DNA of 64,000 bases, taken from Ooceraea biroi (taxonomy: Eukaryota; Arthropoda; Insecta; Hymenoptera; Formicidae). The notes under the pieces are model-generated. The model was not told the DNA's origin, did not search any database, and worked only from the letters and a program-made list of their open reading frames with translations. Numbering within the stretch: position 1 is the first letter of the stretch; the number at the start of each line of letters is the position of its first letter. This document shows positions 1-12,692 of the stretch, piece after piece. Location: assembly GCF_003672135.1 (NCBI RefSeq), contig NC_039510.1, positions 13,206,001-13,270,000 on the forward strand, written 5' to 3'. The position numbers were made by a program, and so were the translations under genes.

Positions 1-307
1 TATCAGGTGTCCTGCGAGTATCACACCGATGCGAGTCGATGGACGCGTTCCCCAAATTCATCAGATGTATCTGACCGGCTTTCGATTGTTGCCGAATTCA
101 CGAAAAGCATCAGAGAATTTTTACTTCTTCAGGTAGTCATGTTGGAAGATTTTATAAAAGTGCCGAGTGGCGATAAAAACTAATCATTTACTGGATAATA
201 TACTAACAACATTTAAGAAGTTGTATTAAAGAGCAGAAATTGAACAATATAGTATGCGATATTTTACTCGAAAGTGAATATATAAGTGAATAAATGTATA
301 TAAATGA

Positions 308-326
308 AGAGAGAGAGAGAGAGAGA
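308..326. repeat. (GA)n microsatellite
   Basis: An uninterrupted run of GA dinucleotides in AT-rich DNA. Confidence 0.9.
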
Positions 327-2782
327 AAAGAATATTCAACATAAACAACATAATAGTTGCTTTGATTATTCAGTAAATTAAATTATCATTAAATTATCGA
401 TAATTTATATCAAGCACATGGAGCACGTGCACACACACATCTTTCATATAGTTGATGCGCTTTGACTAACGCAGAAGGCAACAATCGTGCGGGCAGAAAA
501 CAAAATATCTTCGCACGCAGCCGATGAAAGCTGCACAGCTGTGCAAGTATTGAGCGTCTCAATATCTGATGTATTTTTCGCACTCTCCTCATAACGTTTC
601 GAGGACGTTTCCAAAGTTTCGCGCTGGCAACAGTCTGTCGCGGTAGATAGGAATATCCGACCTGCGCTTTTAAATCGTTCGTACGCGATGCAATGGGGAA
701 GCAGGTCATTCTACTTGGAGAAATATCGATCGATACTGCATCTTCGATCGTCGTATATTTAGACACTCGTGACACCGATCGGCGAAAAGTTGGCCGCCGT
801 GTAAGATCGGATATGGACCCCTTTAACAAGCTGGAACCGTAATATAGGGCATTCAAGCCGATAGCACAATATTTCCCTTCTCCCTATGGGCGATCGGATT
901 TTCCGGGCCACGGAAGCAAAGGAAAAAAAGAGGAAGAACTTTCATTGTACCAATCAGCCATCTAAATTAAATGAATTTGTCAAGCAATTTGCTGTAGTCG
1001 AGATTTTCCTCTCGCGATTGCTCTGTCGGAATTTAATTCCACACGGTAACGTAAGTATCGTTCAAGACGTTACTGCGATTTCAAGAAACGGAAAGATGAT
1101 TTACGTACATGCATAAATATGTCGACATTTGAAAAACAAACCGAGTGAATTTACGTATTGGCACGCGAAACTTTATCATTGCGACTATTTTCGATGCTGT
1201 AAACGTGAAATTTCCGAGCAATTTCGACAATAAAGTTAGAATCCTGGAAAAGCCTTCATCAAATGCTGATGTCAATTTTCCGTAAATATCTTGAAAAATG
1301 TACAATAATTATCTGACACTCAGCTATATCTAAAATAACATATATTTAAGTAACATAAAGTTTAATCAGAATATACATCAATGTATACGACCGTACTTCA
1401 AAATATCTACTAAACAAGCTATCCCTCCAATCAATACCCAAACTATTAACCACTAAATTAATTGATCACGCATAATCCAATTATTCGGTATGATCTCTCA
1501 ACATAGCAGAAGGAGTAAACTCAATTCTCGCTTCTGCATTCATATACTATCCTATGTCCACGACACTGTGCACACACGCGCATGTCATGAATAACACCTA
1601 CACGTACATGATACACATATGCATCTATGCGTCGCCGATTACTCCGTCGCAAGGGAAACCGATCGCACGTACCCCTCGGCATTCCCACGTAGCCACGTAT
1701 ACATATATATTCGGACGTCGATCCGGAATATATCGCGTTCGCCCGTAAATAAATAAAAGCTCGTGGAAACTAGGCTTTGGGGAGCAATCGATCACCACGA
1801 ACACGTATTCCGCGCCGCGTTTTAACGCTCGCTCACCCGGGCGCTCGCCGGACCGCGCGAGTTTTCTCAGATACTGGGTGTACCGTGCATACGTACACAC
1901 CTGTTCACGATAAATAACAGCACGACGATGACGACGGGGTTGGGCCGTGTCACCCGTTACACGTTACGAGAAGGGCGCGAAGCCGGCGCCCTGAGTAAAT
2001 CACTCGGCGAGACGCGAGAATCTCGAGCGCGCCGGACGAGTAAAGAGAGACGTTACTCTTATGCAAATTGCACGCGAATTGCACGTGCCCTAGACATGTT
2101 CGTCAAACAGCGAGTGGATATTGCAGCCCGAATTGCAGTGTCGTGTGATTTCGCTGCGACATGCGTGTGTGGGATGGCTCGATTTTGCGTGTATTCCACC
2201 ACGGGCTCGGATAATGCAGAGGGAATTTGTTGCTGGCATTCTCACTCGCTCGGACGTTATATTTTGACGTTTAGGATTAGTTTATGTATAGTTGTGTGAG
2301 TTTTAGGGTTTTTATTTTGAAGCAGTGTTGAAGAAAGTGGTACAGGTGATAATTCAAAGCACGGATGTAATTTTGTGCAGCCTGCATTTCCTCGTTTCCG
2401 CGAAAATTAATGATCATCGTGTAGTTTTTTATTAATAAATAATGTGTTTTATTTGTTACTTTTTATTATAGAGCGGTTGTTTAATGGATGTTGTATAAAA
2501 TTAAATATTAGATTAGGAACAAATGCTAAACAGAATGTCGAGAATTAAAAAAACTTGTAAAACTTTATTTAATACAATCGATTAATCGAGACTTTAAATC
2601 GGTATGTATATACATTCTTTTACTACATTTGTTATTACAAACGCGGACGCATCTATTTCCGAAACTCTCCCCGGCAATAGATAACAGTGTACAAAACGTT
2701 GTTGAATCTATTAAAATTAATTTTGTAAATAATTACACTGGAAAATAGTATGCTGCTTAGAAAAGATTTCGTTATAATAAAA

Positions 2783-2795
2783 ACACACACACACA
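2783..2795. repeat. Short (AC)n microsatellite
   Basis: A short AC dinucleotide run in AT-rich DNA. Confidence 0.7.
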
Positions 2796-3545
2796 ATCAA
2801 ACCTTCATTCGTCCAGTTGTTTCATTAAGAAATGCATACAATATTAAATAGAAAAAGTCCATTAAAGAAATTGCAAACATCTCGCTATCTACATTTTTCT
2901 GTGTACGCGTTCATGTTTAACGCATATTTAATCGTCATGAGAGGAAAACAGAGGCAGAGGATTGTTGCTCGTTATTTTTAACATGATAGCACGAAAAACG
3001 GACGTGTAAACACGCATTCAAGTAACACGTAGACGATGCGCGCGATCGAGCTGTCAGTTATAATTATAATAGGCATTTTCATTAATTTCGCGAGGACGCA
3101 ACGCGCTGCAATGAAACGGCCAAAACTAAAACTCCGCCGACTCAAAGGGACGGTGCGCAACGTCTCAACTGTCTTACTAATTTAGCCCTGGAAAGATTTA
3201 TATCGAGCCCTCACATTACAATACCGCCCTGGAAAAGCCCTCTTTGTCCCGGTCGGTCTCTATCATTAAAATTAACCTAAGAGTCGTGTCCTTTTACTAA
3301 ATAATATCAGTCATCAAATTAAATTTTACATCTCCAATTAATCATCACTGAATTATTAAGATTTACCGTAACATGCTCATATAATCATTTCTACAATTTC
3401 CATAAATAAAAATATCAAGTTGTTTACAAACGCACTTTGTGCGTTATGCTCTCCTCTATCATTATTAAACAGTCATTATCTTAAATGTAAGTAATTACGT
3501 GTTATATAATTATTATCCACGTGCCTCGACATATTTATGGCACGT

Positions 3546-3584
3546 CGATTGCTGGTAACCGTCGTGACGCTGAATGTATTAAAG
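3546..3584 (+). repeat. Dispersed repeat fragment, copy 1
   Basis: This block contains CTGGTAACCGTCGTGACG followed by GAATGTATTAA. It resembles the two neighbouring copies near 27.3 kb, which carry CTGGTGACCGTCRTGGC, and the second of those also ends in GAATGTATTAA. The match is about 35 bp with several mismatches. It is either an old dispersed repeat or a shared short motif. Confidence 0.4.
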
Positions 3585-6500
3585 TCCATGCAGAAATTTC
3601 CTTACGATCAGCTGATTGTCATGACACACATACGTCAACGTTACCTGTAAAACCACGGTCTTTAAAGATCCGCAACGCTTTTCAGCTTGCGTCGCACACA
3701 TATGTGCATTACGAGCAAGTCGAGCCCGCAGCTGTCGAATAAGCAAAACCTAATCCAAGTCGCTGACACGTAAAAGCATCGCGTCGGAGGGTCCTCGGTG
3801 ACTCGTTTCGGGCTACAGGGCGTGACGCACGCGATTAATTACCATGCTACGTAAAAAGGGGCCATTCTGGCGTGCGCACGTAAGGACATAAATGCACGCG
3901 CACAAAGCTCGAGCGGAAGTCCGTACGACGGCGAGTCACAAAAACGCGAGCAAGTGAGCGAGCGAACGAGTGAGTACGAGAGCTGGTAACGCGAGAAACG
4001 GATTAGGCGAGGAATCTCGTTAACGACGCCGTTAATTAATTTAATGCGACTTCCACCGATAATCGTTCGCGAATTACTCGCGTTCCGCGAGCATCATCCC
4101 ATTTTTTGCCGCCTCCGCACGACAATTCTCATTAGCGTCCACGGCTCATTAACAAAACGCGATGTGTCATTAGCTTTTTTGACGATTTAAATCACCATTG
4201 TATGGAAGAATGTGCACATCAGGCTTGGGAAAATAAGAAAAATTTTGTCACGTTTTATATTTATTATAATTCGAATTGTGTATGAATAAATATACTGAAT
4301 TATAAAATGAATTAGAATATACATGTGATTAAAATATATTTCGAAATTTGGTCTCGCTTCTGTTATTGTTGTCTGTTGAATCGATAATCAAATCTGGTAT
4401 TGTAAATATTATTCTAAAATTTTTATAAATAAAAAGAATGAGACGTAAACTTTGCAATAGAGAAGACACATCTACGGATATTTCCTAATGTCTCATTTTG
4501 TCAGCCACTCTCTTGACAATTCCCTAAGTTCGCTTCAACGTCCTGATGTCACCGGAGAATACCCAGCGGAGGAAACGTTTCCGAGTGACGGAAGGTGGAA
4601 ATATGGAAATCCAAAAATAGCAACGTGCACGCTGACGACGAGGACATTTCCGATGGAAGAAGCAAGGGAACGGGGTGGAGATTCGATATTTCGAGCCCTA
4701 CGCCCGTATCTGGGCGTTGCCCGATAAACCGGGTTGTCGCGGGGCGTGTGACCAGGGACGATGGATGGGAGAAGAGAATCGACGAGGAGTGCCGAGTAAC
4801 CGCGAGCCCTCGTATCGATATATACAGGATGACCCAGAAACAGTGGATGTCTCTTCAGTTTCACGACAAATTTGAAAACAATTTATCTGCTTTTTTAGAA
4901 ATGTCTTTATTACGTCCGTATTAAATCCAGTCAGTTGCATTGGCCCATTTCATTAAAAGTTAAATCCAACTTTATTTTCGATGAATTTAGTCTAATCAAA
5001 TCTAATTAATAATAAAATTTCAATTTCACCGTTAATTTTAATATAATCGAGTATTACTTGGTTCGCGAATCACGTTCTAGTGGACTAATAATAATCTATG
5101 AGAATAATATTAAAAATATATTCTCTTGATAATTTAATTAATCTTAATTTAATTTCTTATATTTAACACTTTAATATTTTTGGGATAAAGAGCTATTTAG
5201 TTATTAAAACTAGTTTATTACTTGAAAATTAGCACAATATATTATATCTTCACAACACAAAATCTTAAAATAAATTTCTGTATATATAAAATTCACTAAA
5301 AATTAATTAATTGAAAGCAAAACGTTATTATTTATTTGTATAAACTCATATTAATAGTATGTCAATATATCCAATCTTTATATTTAAGTAGTCTTAACAT
5401 TTTATAAAGTTTCTTACAAATTGTCACAACGTATCTTTCTTTCTCACGCGCGTGACGAGGATAATTTGCCAGGGATCGATAGGTACATACAAGTATTCGC
5501 TTGAAGATATCAGAGTCATCATTAATTGAGGGTGTGCGAGGAAAGGAGCGTGCGCACTGTAGTGGAATTCGTTTTAATCAAGCTTCTCCTACTGGCTGAG
5601 CCACCCTCTCGTTTCGGTCATACGGCGCTACTTAGGTCTGCGAGTGGATACACCCTTGACTTCGGATATACCCTTGACAGTCCCGTAATTTCGACAAAGG
5701 GCAGTAACCCCGGCGTGCTGTCCTTCAAACTGTTAATACAGCGTCACCCCCCGCCACCCGATCCCGCCCGATCTCTTCCAATTGACTGCTATGACGTCGA
5801 CTTGTTCGTCATACCGTTCATAAATTCCTAAGCGAGCGAAACTTGCTAAATATACAAGTTTACAGCGAAATAAGTTTCGAGAGAAAAAGAGAGAAATACA
5901 GTACTACAATTTGCAGAAAATTTTTAAATTGAAGAAAAATGTTCTTTTCTAAAGCTGCAAAATGTATTTAACAATTTTAGTGTTAATGATTTTTACAAGT
6001 ATGCAGATTCAGCTTGTTACGCAGAACAAGATAAATTCCTCGCTTTTTTAGCATTTTTCTCTCGATTAATTCTGTCGGAAGAAAGAATAAACCATCTTCT
6101 CGAAATGGCGGATAATATTTATCGTCATTTCTTGTCTGATATTTGAGCCAATGAAAGAATTGAATGTCCACGTTCGCGCGCACACGTATGCTCTTTTTAT
6201 GCAGGTAACTTTGTATAACGTCTTCAAGCGGCCGGGCCAGCAATAAATCTCATTGCTGCGAATTGTGCCGGCGCTGAATGTTCGTCTTCAGGGGCGAAAA
6301 TTACGCGTCAGTTGCGTTCGTTGACAGGCGGGTTGCATCGCGGATAAATAGAGCTGTCAATCGACGACGACGAGTCTTCTCTCTCGACGACTACTCTTCT
6401 TGTCTCTTACTTTCGTGCCGTTAGTTACGGCTATCGGATAGACAAAGTCTGTTCTTTATGTAATTAGAGATGTAATTAGAGCACGCGATGAAGAACTTAA

Positions 6501-7531
6501 TGCAACTTACGACTTTCTGAGTGTCCTTAGCGCGTTCTTAAATCACCTCTCACCGTTTATGCGATAAGCAGTCATCATGGATGACTTAATTAAAGCGATC
6601 GTGCGAAGTCGTTATCTACGGACATCAATTTTTCATCAATTAGACGAACGAGCGCTTGGTCAACTATAATCACCATCTTATTGGATGATATTATTTATGA
6701 CACTTTCTCTTTTCGATTATTCATCATTGTCATCAACACCACTTCTATTTTGCGTTTGGCGCGATTTCGTGATGGATCATATCAGAATATGAAGGACAAG
6801 AACGTCGGCCGAAGATATAAAAATATACCTTTAAAGCAAATGAATATATGACAGTAAGACATACCATCATATAAGTTCAATGACGATGATACGGACACAT
6901 ACATACATATATGTGCGTGTATGTATCTCTACATTTGGCACAAAACTTTAATGATGTTAAGAAATTTGTTAAGTATGTGTTACATGTTAAACATTTCGCT
7001 TTGCAAACATTTTTAACTTTTCCGACAAGAGCATCAAGGATAACGTCATCATATGAGTCATGTTTTCGTTATATTGCGAGCTGCATGTAAAATACGAGTT
7101 GATGCCTTTGTCATGTAAATTTTCTCGTCTCTATGGATTTTGTTACTGACTTATCAAGGAATATTGAAATAAAATTGTATTAATAATATAAAGTTCATTA
7201 TCCATGCAAGAGTTCTAAATTTTCTTGTTTATCTTCTCATAATATCCAGATTTAATATTTAACTAGTCGAAATATTATGACATTTTCAAGTGAACATCCA
7301 AGTGCATGTGCTAAAACAGATTACATTTGCTAAAAACAGATTTAAAACTTTACAATGTAACTTCGATAATGCAATTGCAAAAATACGCTGCGGCATTAAA
7401 ACTCAATGTAAATTTGATGACATAATTTATGCTTATAAAAGACGAATAATATTTATCATTAATGTATTAATAACAAATAATGAAATTAAATATAATTGAA
7501 GCAACGTAAATAATTTAGTTGATAAAACAAT

Positions 7532-7554
7532 GTATATATACACGCGCGCGCGCG

Positions 7555-7595
<41 letters not shown>
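7532..7595. repeat. Compound (TA)/(CG)/(CA) microsatellite
   Basis: A short TA run passes into about 20 bases of CG dinucleotides and then about 34 bases of CA dinucleotides. It abuts the left end of the inverted-repeat element directly. Alternating purine-pyrimidine tracts of this kind can form left-handed DNA; that is general knowledge, not something shown here. Confidence 0.9.
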
Positions 7596-7598
<3 letters not shown>

Positions 7599-7855
7599 GT
7601 GAGCCACCTAAAACAGGCCATCTGAATATCTCGGCTGTTATTAGTGATAGAAAATAATGTGTCAGACCAAACTTGCATGGTTTCGAGGGACACATAATTT
7701 GTTCTAAATAGTTTTTTATTAGGCGTAGAGGTCATATGAAGGTTACCTTCGTTTTTTTAAATGGTATGATGTTTTTTTACGTACCATCTAGTAGAGCGTT
7801 TGAAGATGCGCACATTGATCTACGGGTCAAAATCATTCAAGGTCACTAAAGGCCA
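7596..7855 (+). repeat. Left arm of 627-bp foldback element
   Basis: Inverted partner of 7,954-8,222. The inner limit is approximate: homology ends shortly after the block TTCAAGGTCACTAAAGGCC. Confidence 0.75.
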
Positions 7856-7953
7856 ACTGCAAGGGAAAATAATTTACTTTATATTGCCTAGAGTTCTCTG
7901 CTATTAAAAATACCGTAAACTCAGAAATGAAAAAGTTCTAGCCATTAGAAATT

Positions 7954-8217
7954 TTAGCCTTCAGTGACCTTGAATGATTTTGACCCGCAGATTAATGTGC
8001 GCATCTTCAAAGGCTCTACTAGATGGTACGTAAAAAAACATATCGTACCATTTAAAAAAACGAAATTGACCTTCATATGACCTCTACGCGTTCACCTAAT
8101 AAAAAATTATTTAGAACAAATTATGTGTCCCTCGAAACCATGCAAGTTTGGTCTGACACATTTTTTTCTATCACCAATAACAGCCGAAATACTCAGGTGG
8201 CCTGTTTTAGGTGCCTC

Positions 8218-8222
<5 letters not shown>
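7954..8222 (-). repeat. Right arm of 627-bp foldback element
   Basis: Reverse complement of the left arm with an estimated 10% or less divergence by eye. It holds six extra bases (near 8,089) relative to the left arm. Confidence 0.75.

Positions 8223-8285
<63 letters not shown>
8223..8285. repeat. Compound (TA)n/(GA)n microsatellite
   Basis: About 35 bases of TA dinucleotides followed by about 28 bases of GA dinucleotides, starting at the right end of the foldback element. Confidence 0.9.
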
Positions 8286-8289
<4 letters not shown>

Positions 8290-9706
8290 CAAAATAAGTG
8301 ATTGTAGAAATAAATAATATTTATTAATATAAATATAAGTAGCAAATAATTAATACATTCTATTAAATATGTGTAACTGCAGCTATGCACAAAACTTTAT
8401 TGCACATTTTGGCAGATAACGACAACAAAAGACATTTGCGAAGAGATACGTAACATCGTTGTATCCCCTTTAAGGCGGACTCTGTAGCTGCACGAATATA
8501 TGATCGCTCATTCAATCGAGGCAAACCACATTTTAGATCTAGATTACGAAGAAATGTCGAGAAGTAATTTATCGAGAAAGTACAAACGGATTCGAGTTAT
8601 TATATTAAGAATTCTCTCGCTTAAGATAATTTTTTTCAGCACGACAGAACAAATAATACACGTTTGATTTTTAAACATCGAAACAGTCGTTTCCTGTTAC
8701 GTAATAAATCTGATTAAAAATAATTGATAAAATATTAAAATTGTTGAATATTAATCAACATGTACAATAAAAATATCAAGACATGGAACGTCACATTTTG
8801 CTTGCAATCGTGCATACTTGAGACGAACGATACATTGATACATTAATAGCAATACGATCATACTGTTGTATATGTTCTATATCAAGACACATATATTATT
8901 CTGTATATGTTCTATATTAAGACACGGATGCATAATTTTTTTGAATATAAATAAAAAGTCATTTACTATTATCAGATCGACTCTTTACGTATACACAAGA
9001 ATTGAGTTAAAAGAAATATCGCGAAGCACTTGCTCGGAATGTTATTATTACATAGAATAGAGCAGTATCGTACGGACATTTTGACGCTTAATAAGAGGCA
9101 ATAAAATTCAGGAGAAAGAGAGTAGAGACTCGGTCTACGTCCGTTTCAAGATACGTCACGGGAGAACCACTTACCGCGGCAATTATTTTTTATTGCCCGT
9201 GTTAAACTATTCGGCGAGACGTTATTGCATTTAGAATGGGCGTTGAAAGCGCAGAGCGAGAGTAATTTATTCAATAACCCGTCATTATATGTATTTCGGT
9301 ATTATTCCCGTGTTTTTAAATAGATACGATTCTGGCCGAACTGCCAATTATCATTCACGGTACGTTTGAGCGCGTGTGAGGCACGTAGAAATGCACATCG
9401 CGAAATCGAATTACATAACTAAATTCTAACACAGCCTTTGTATGAAGACATATCGTCGAAATATACATAGTGATACCTACAGCGTTCCGGAATCATTGTC
9501 ATATGTCTCACGAAATTAATAGTAATTTCTGCTGATCAAAATGTTCTAATTATTATACTTTAATATACAGAATATCATATAATGTGCTTTTTATTCCCAT
9601 TTACTTGATATTTTTTATGACAATTAAGACGTGGATTATCATAAATTCTCATTGAAATAAAGTACTCTTTATTAAAACACGAGATTTTGTTCTTATTAAT
9701 TTACTT

Positions 9707-9779
9707 TACATCCAACTCTCTTTTCGTGATTTCTTCTTACGCAGTATGAATCTACAGCGTAAAAAGAGAGTTGGGTGTA
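9707..9779. other. Bipartite hairpin
   Basis: The 18-base arm TACATCCAACTCTCTTTT (9,707-9,724) pairs with AAAAGAGAGTTGGGTGTA (9,762-9,779) with one wobble. A smaller stem, TTACGC/GCGTAA, lies inside the loop. The size would suit a pre-miRNA-like foldback or a small palindromic repeat remnant, but I match it to no known microRNA. Confidence 0.5.
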
Positions 9780-12678
9780 TGTAATGCTATTTGTAGTGCT
9801 CTTTAATTAGAGATTACAAGCGAATTACGTATCTTTTTAATTAGATTTCCTTTAATTAGATTACACAGCGACACGAAAAAATGAAAAGATGGAGAACAGC
9901 TGATTTCTGCCCTCGAGAGAGTTACGGTAGGGATAACGTGTAACTACGAGTCAATGGACAGAGAACATCGTTCTCGCTAATGACATATATAGTGTAGGAT
10001 ATCTCGACCGAATGTGTGCGTGTATGTATCGACACGTGGGGACATGATACACGTATTTGCGTGTAATAAGCCTGTAAATCAAGCTCGAATTCCAGAATAG
10101 CTTACTTGCATTGTCGAGCATTTCATTCCTTCTCTCTCTTTTTCCTACTTTTTTTCAAATCCGTAAATGTTAAATTAATTTTTTCGTAAAATTATATTCT
10201 TAATGGAGGAACTTCCTCTTCAACGACAACGCGAGGTATTTCATAACGTATTGTTACTCATAACGCGTATGAGATCGACTGTGATGCATTCCGCTTTTAC
10301 TATTCGCAAGACGTACCAACCGGTGGACCCATATATACTTAAACCAACGAAAAGTCAAGGTTGATTCTTTCCAGGATTTCGTGGAATAAGATAAGATCAT
10401 ACCACACGTATCAGAGGAATCGGCGAGATGGAGTTTCGCACATGCACATGTTTCGCTATTGAGTAAACTTTGACGTGCTTTATTTTGAACGACGGAAAAT
10501 ATCGTATCTCATGAGATTTACTGAAATTTTACGTGCACAGATTTTGACTAGACTGGGATCTTTCATAGTTTTTGTTTTTCAAAAATTTTCAAGTCGAGGC
10601 ATTATTATATGAAAGAATTTAGTGTTGAAAGAAATTGAAGAAATTCAGCTAATTAAATATCATAACATAATCATAATGATTGAGGGACGAGATTATATTT
10701 TTTAGTCATTTTTCATCATAATTTATAATATCTAAATAAACATGAATTAGGAGAACACTGTTTGTGTTGTTTTAGGAAAATAGAAAAATCTTCAAAAAAG
10801 TACTTACAGAAATAGAAAAAATTTGTGAAAAAATTTGTGTTAAAAATTGTTACGAAGAAAATTGCACTTGTCTCACGTAGACGGCCAGTTTGCGCAACTA
10901 GCATCGCAAATCACGAAGGTCGAACGAAAATAACGAGGAAAAAGGATAATATCGTGAAGAAACGAGGCGTATAGAAGGTCTTGCTCGTCAATAAAATTTC
11001 CCGACTATTAATGTACGTATAGCGTTTCTGCTTTAATATTTTACACTACCGAAGAAAATTGCGTTTCAAGTATCCAAGACTCAATTTTCTGCAAAAATAC
11101 TGAAAAACAATTATCGATACTGCGATACAGATAATTAATATGTTGTTTTGTTCCGTCGCGTTGTTCACCGTTCACGTTTTAATTTGCCCGGCGCTTTAAT
11201 TTAATTAAGTTTAGCTTCTCCCGTTTGAATTTCAACTCTCACGGAATAAAAACGTGTAAAAATACTAGGAAAGGTATCTTTCTCTCGCTACTTCGCAAAG
11301 GGGAGAATTTTTGAAGGAGGATGATCCACGGGAGAGACAGGAATAGTCAGCAGAGAGTAGACCGGAGGAGGAGTAATACGGAGAGATGAGGCGGGACAGG
11401 AGAAACGGACAAGTGCACACTGTCCGCCTCTCTATTTTTATGTGTAACTCTTTCGAAACGGCCCTCTGCGTATGTTGCTACGTGGGAGTCCTGCACTTTC
11501 CTCCTTTCTCTGCCTGTATCCGTCGAAACACTCGCGTGAAGCCGAGTAGCAGATCTCTCGTACGTTAACTTCCCATGATTCTCCTCGGATTCTCATTAAC
11601 AAATAATAACCATCATCAATCTCGTTAGTAAAAAATAATGCAATGTTACATCCGCACCTTCCTCGGATTGATCATGTATTAATTATGTATGATCATATAT
11701 TATAGATTGAGATTGATTACAGATTAGAGATTGATCATATTATATAAACGAGATTACACTTAAAAGTATATTTTTTTTCTCTCCGAGAAAAAATTTCGCA
11801 AAACCACATGTGCGAAAGCAGACGCTGTTAAAAAGCAGGCGAATAATTGGCTGCAATCAAATTTCGCAGGTACGTAGGAAATTTCACACGTATCCACGAC
11901 GAAAGCATGTCAGCGAAGAGTCAACGGCCTCGATGCACGTGCACACCAGTCGGTGCATTTAGCAGGTGCATGTAGCTGAAGATACGTATGCAAATTCGCG
12001 TTAAGAACACATCGCGTACAATGGATGTTGCATTAAAAAGTATCTTAAAACAGTGCTAGACGAGTTTCCAAGATTAATTAATATGTCAACTGCTGAGCAA
12101 ACGCGTAATTAACTAAAGCGTTCATAAATAATCACTATGAATATTCGTATAGTGATTATATTCTATTAACTAATAGTGATTAGTGAGAATCATCTTCTAA
12201 TATAGTATGTGAATGCAAGATGTAATAATGTATTAATGAAAGCACAAACAGGAATGTATTCTAGAGTTAATTGTATAGCTAAAATAATTAGGTAATATAA
12301 TCCTGAAAGAGAGAAGAAATTAGACATATATAATATACATAAATGTATTTTTTTTTAAACTCCAACTTTTTGACAAGCGCGCAAACGAACTCAAGTACAT
12401 TTTACTTTGAGTCGTATGAGATTTTGTGCTTCCAAAGCAGTGATTAATATTTCTAGCGCGTGTAAATGTAAAAGTGCGGACACTTTTCGTTGATCACACG
12501 TGCGTACGCGTATATAAGATGCGGTTTGCGAGTAGAAAAGAGGAAATGTGAGGAAAAACGAAGCGAGAAGCAAGAGCTGGGAGAAAAAGAGAGACAGACA
12601 AACGGGCGACTCATAAGGGATGAGCTCTCGTCGGAAGAAGGGCGGTAACGGCGAGTAGCCGAGCAAGAGAGACGAAGA

Positions 12679-12692
12679 GTTGCCATGGTGAC
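12679..12692 (+). promoter_or_regulatory. X-box-like (RFX) site
   Basis: GTTGCCATGGTGAC fits the RFX X-box consensus RYYNYY-N(1-3)-RRNRAC. It lies in a CpG-rich patch and overlaps an ATG with good start context (12,685) that opens a 106-codon frame of uncertain reality. One match to a degenerate motif is weak evidence. Confidence 0.25.

Larger units (their letters stand above)
1..7531. other. Gene-free stretch, left end of window
   Basis: I see no recognisable gene here. Open frames are short, overlap on both strands and lack protein-like composition. The sequence alternates between AT-rich parts (about 2,400-3,000 and 4,200-5,400) and CpG-richer parts (about 1,780-2,280 and 3,740-4,150). 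It holds a (GA)n run, a short (CA)n run and one copy of a weak dispersed repeat near 3,546. If the KDM3 exon call at 38.4 kb is right, this may be part of that gene's first intron; that is inference. Confidence 0.5.
7596..8222. mobile_element. Foldback (long terminal inverted repeat) MITE-like element, 627 bp
   Basis: The first and last roughly 260 bp are inverted copies of each other around a loop of about 98 bp. The left end reads AGGGTGAGCCACCTAAAAC; the right end, reverse-complemented, reads AGGGTGAGGCACCTAAAAC. The arms share long blocks, for example around the pieces reading GTGTCAGACCAAACTTGCAT, with scattered substitutions and a 6-bp gap near the CGTAGAGGTC block, so the insertion is not very recent. 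It has no coding capacity: frames across both arms simply mirror each other. Both flanks are microsatellites, so no target-site duplication can be read. Family unknown; it is probably a non-autonomous DNA transposon. Confidence 0.8.

Noticed and set aside
7433..7735. Frames with runs of VCVCVC/ARAR residues beside the smaller foldback element, and YIYI/RERE frames at 8,077-8,390
   Set aside because: They are translations of dinucleotide microsatellites and the inverted arms.
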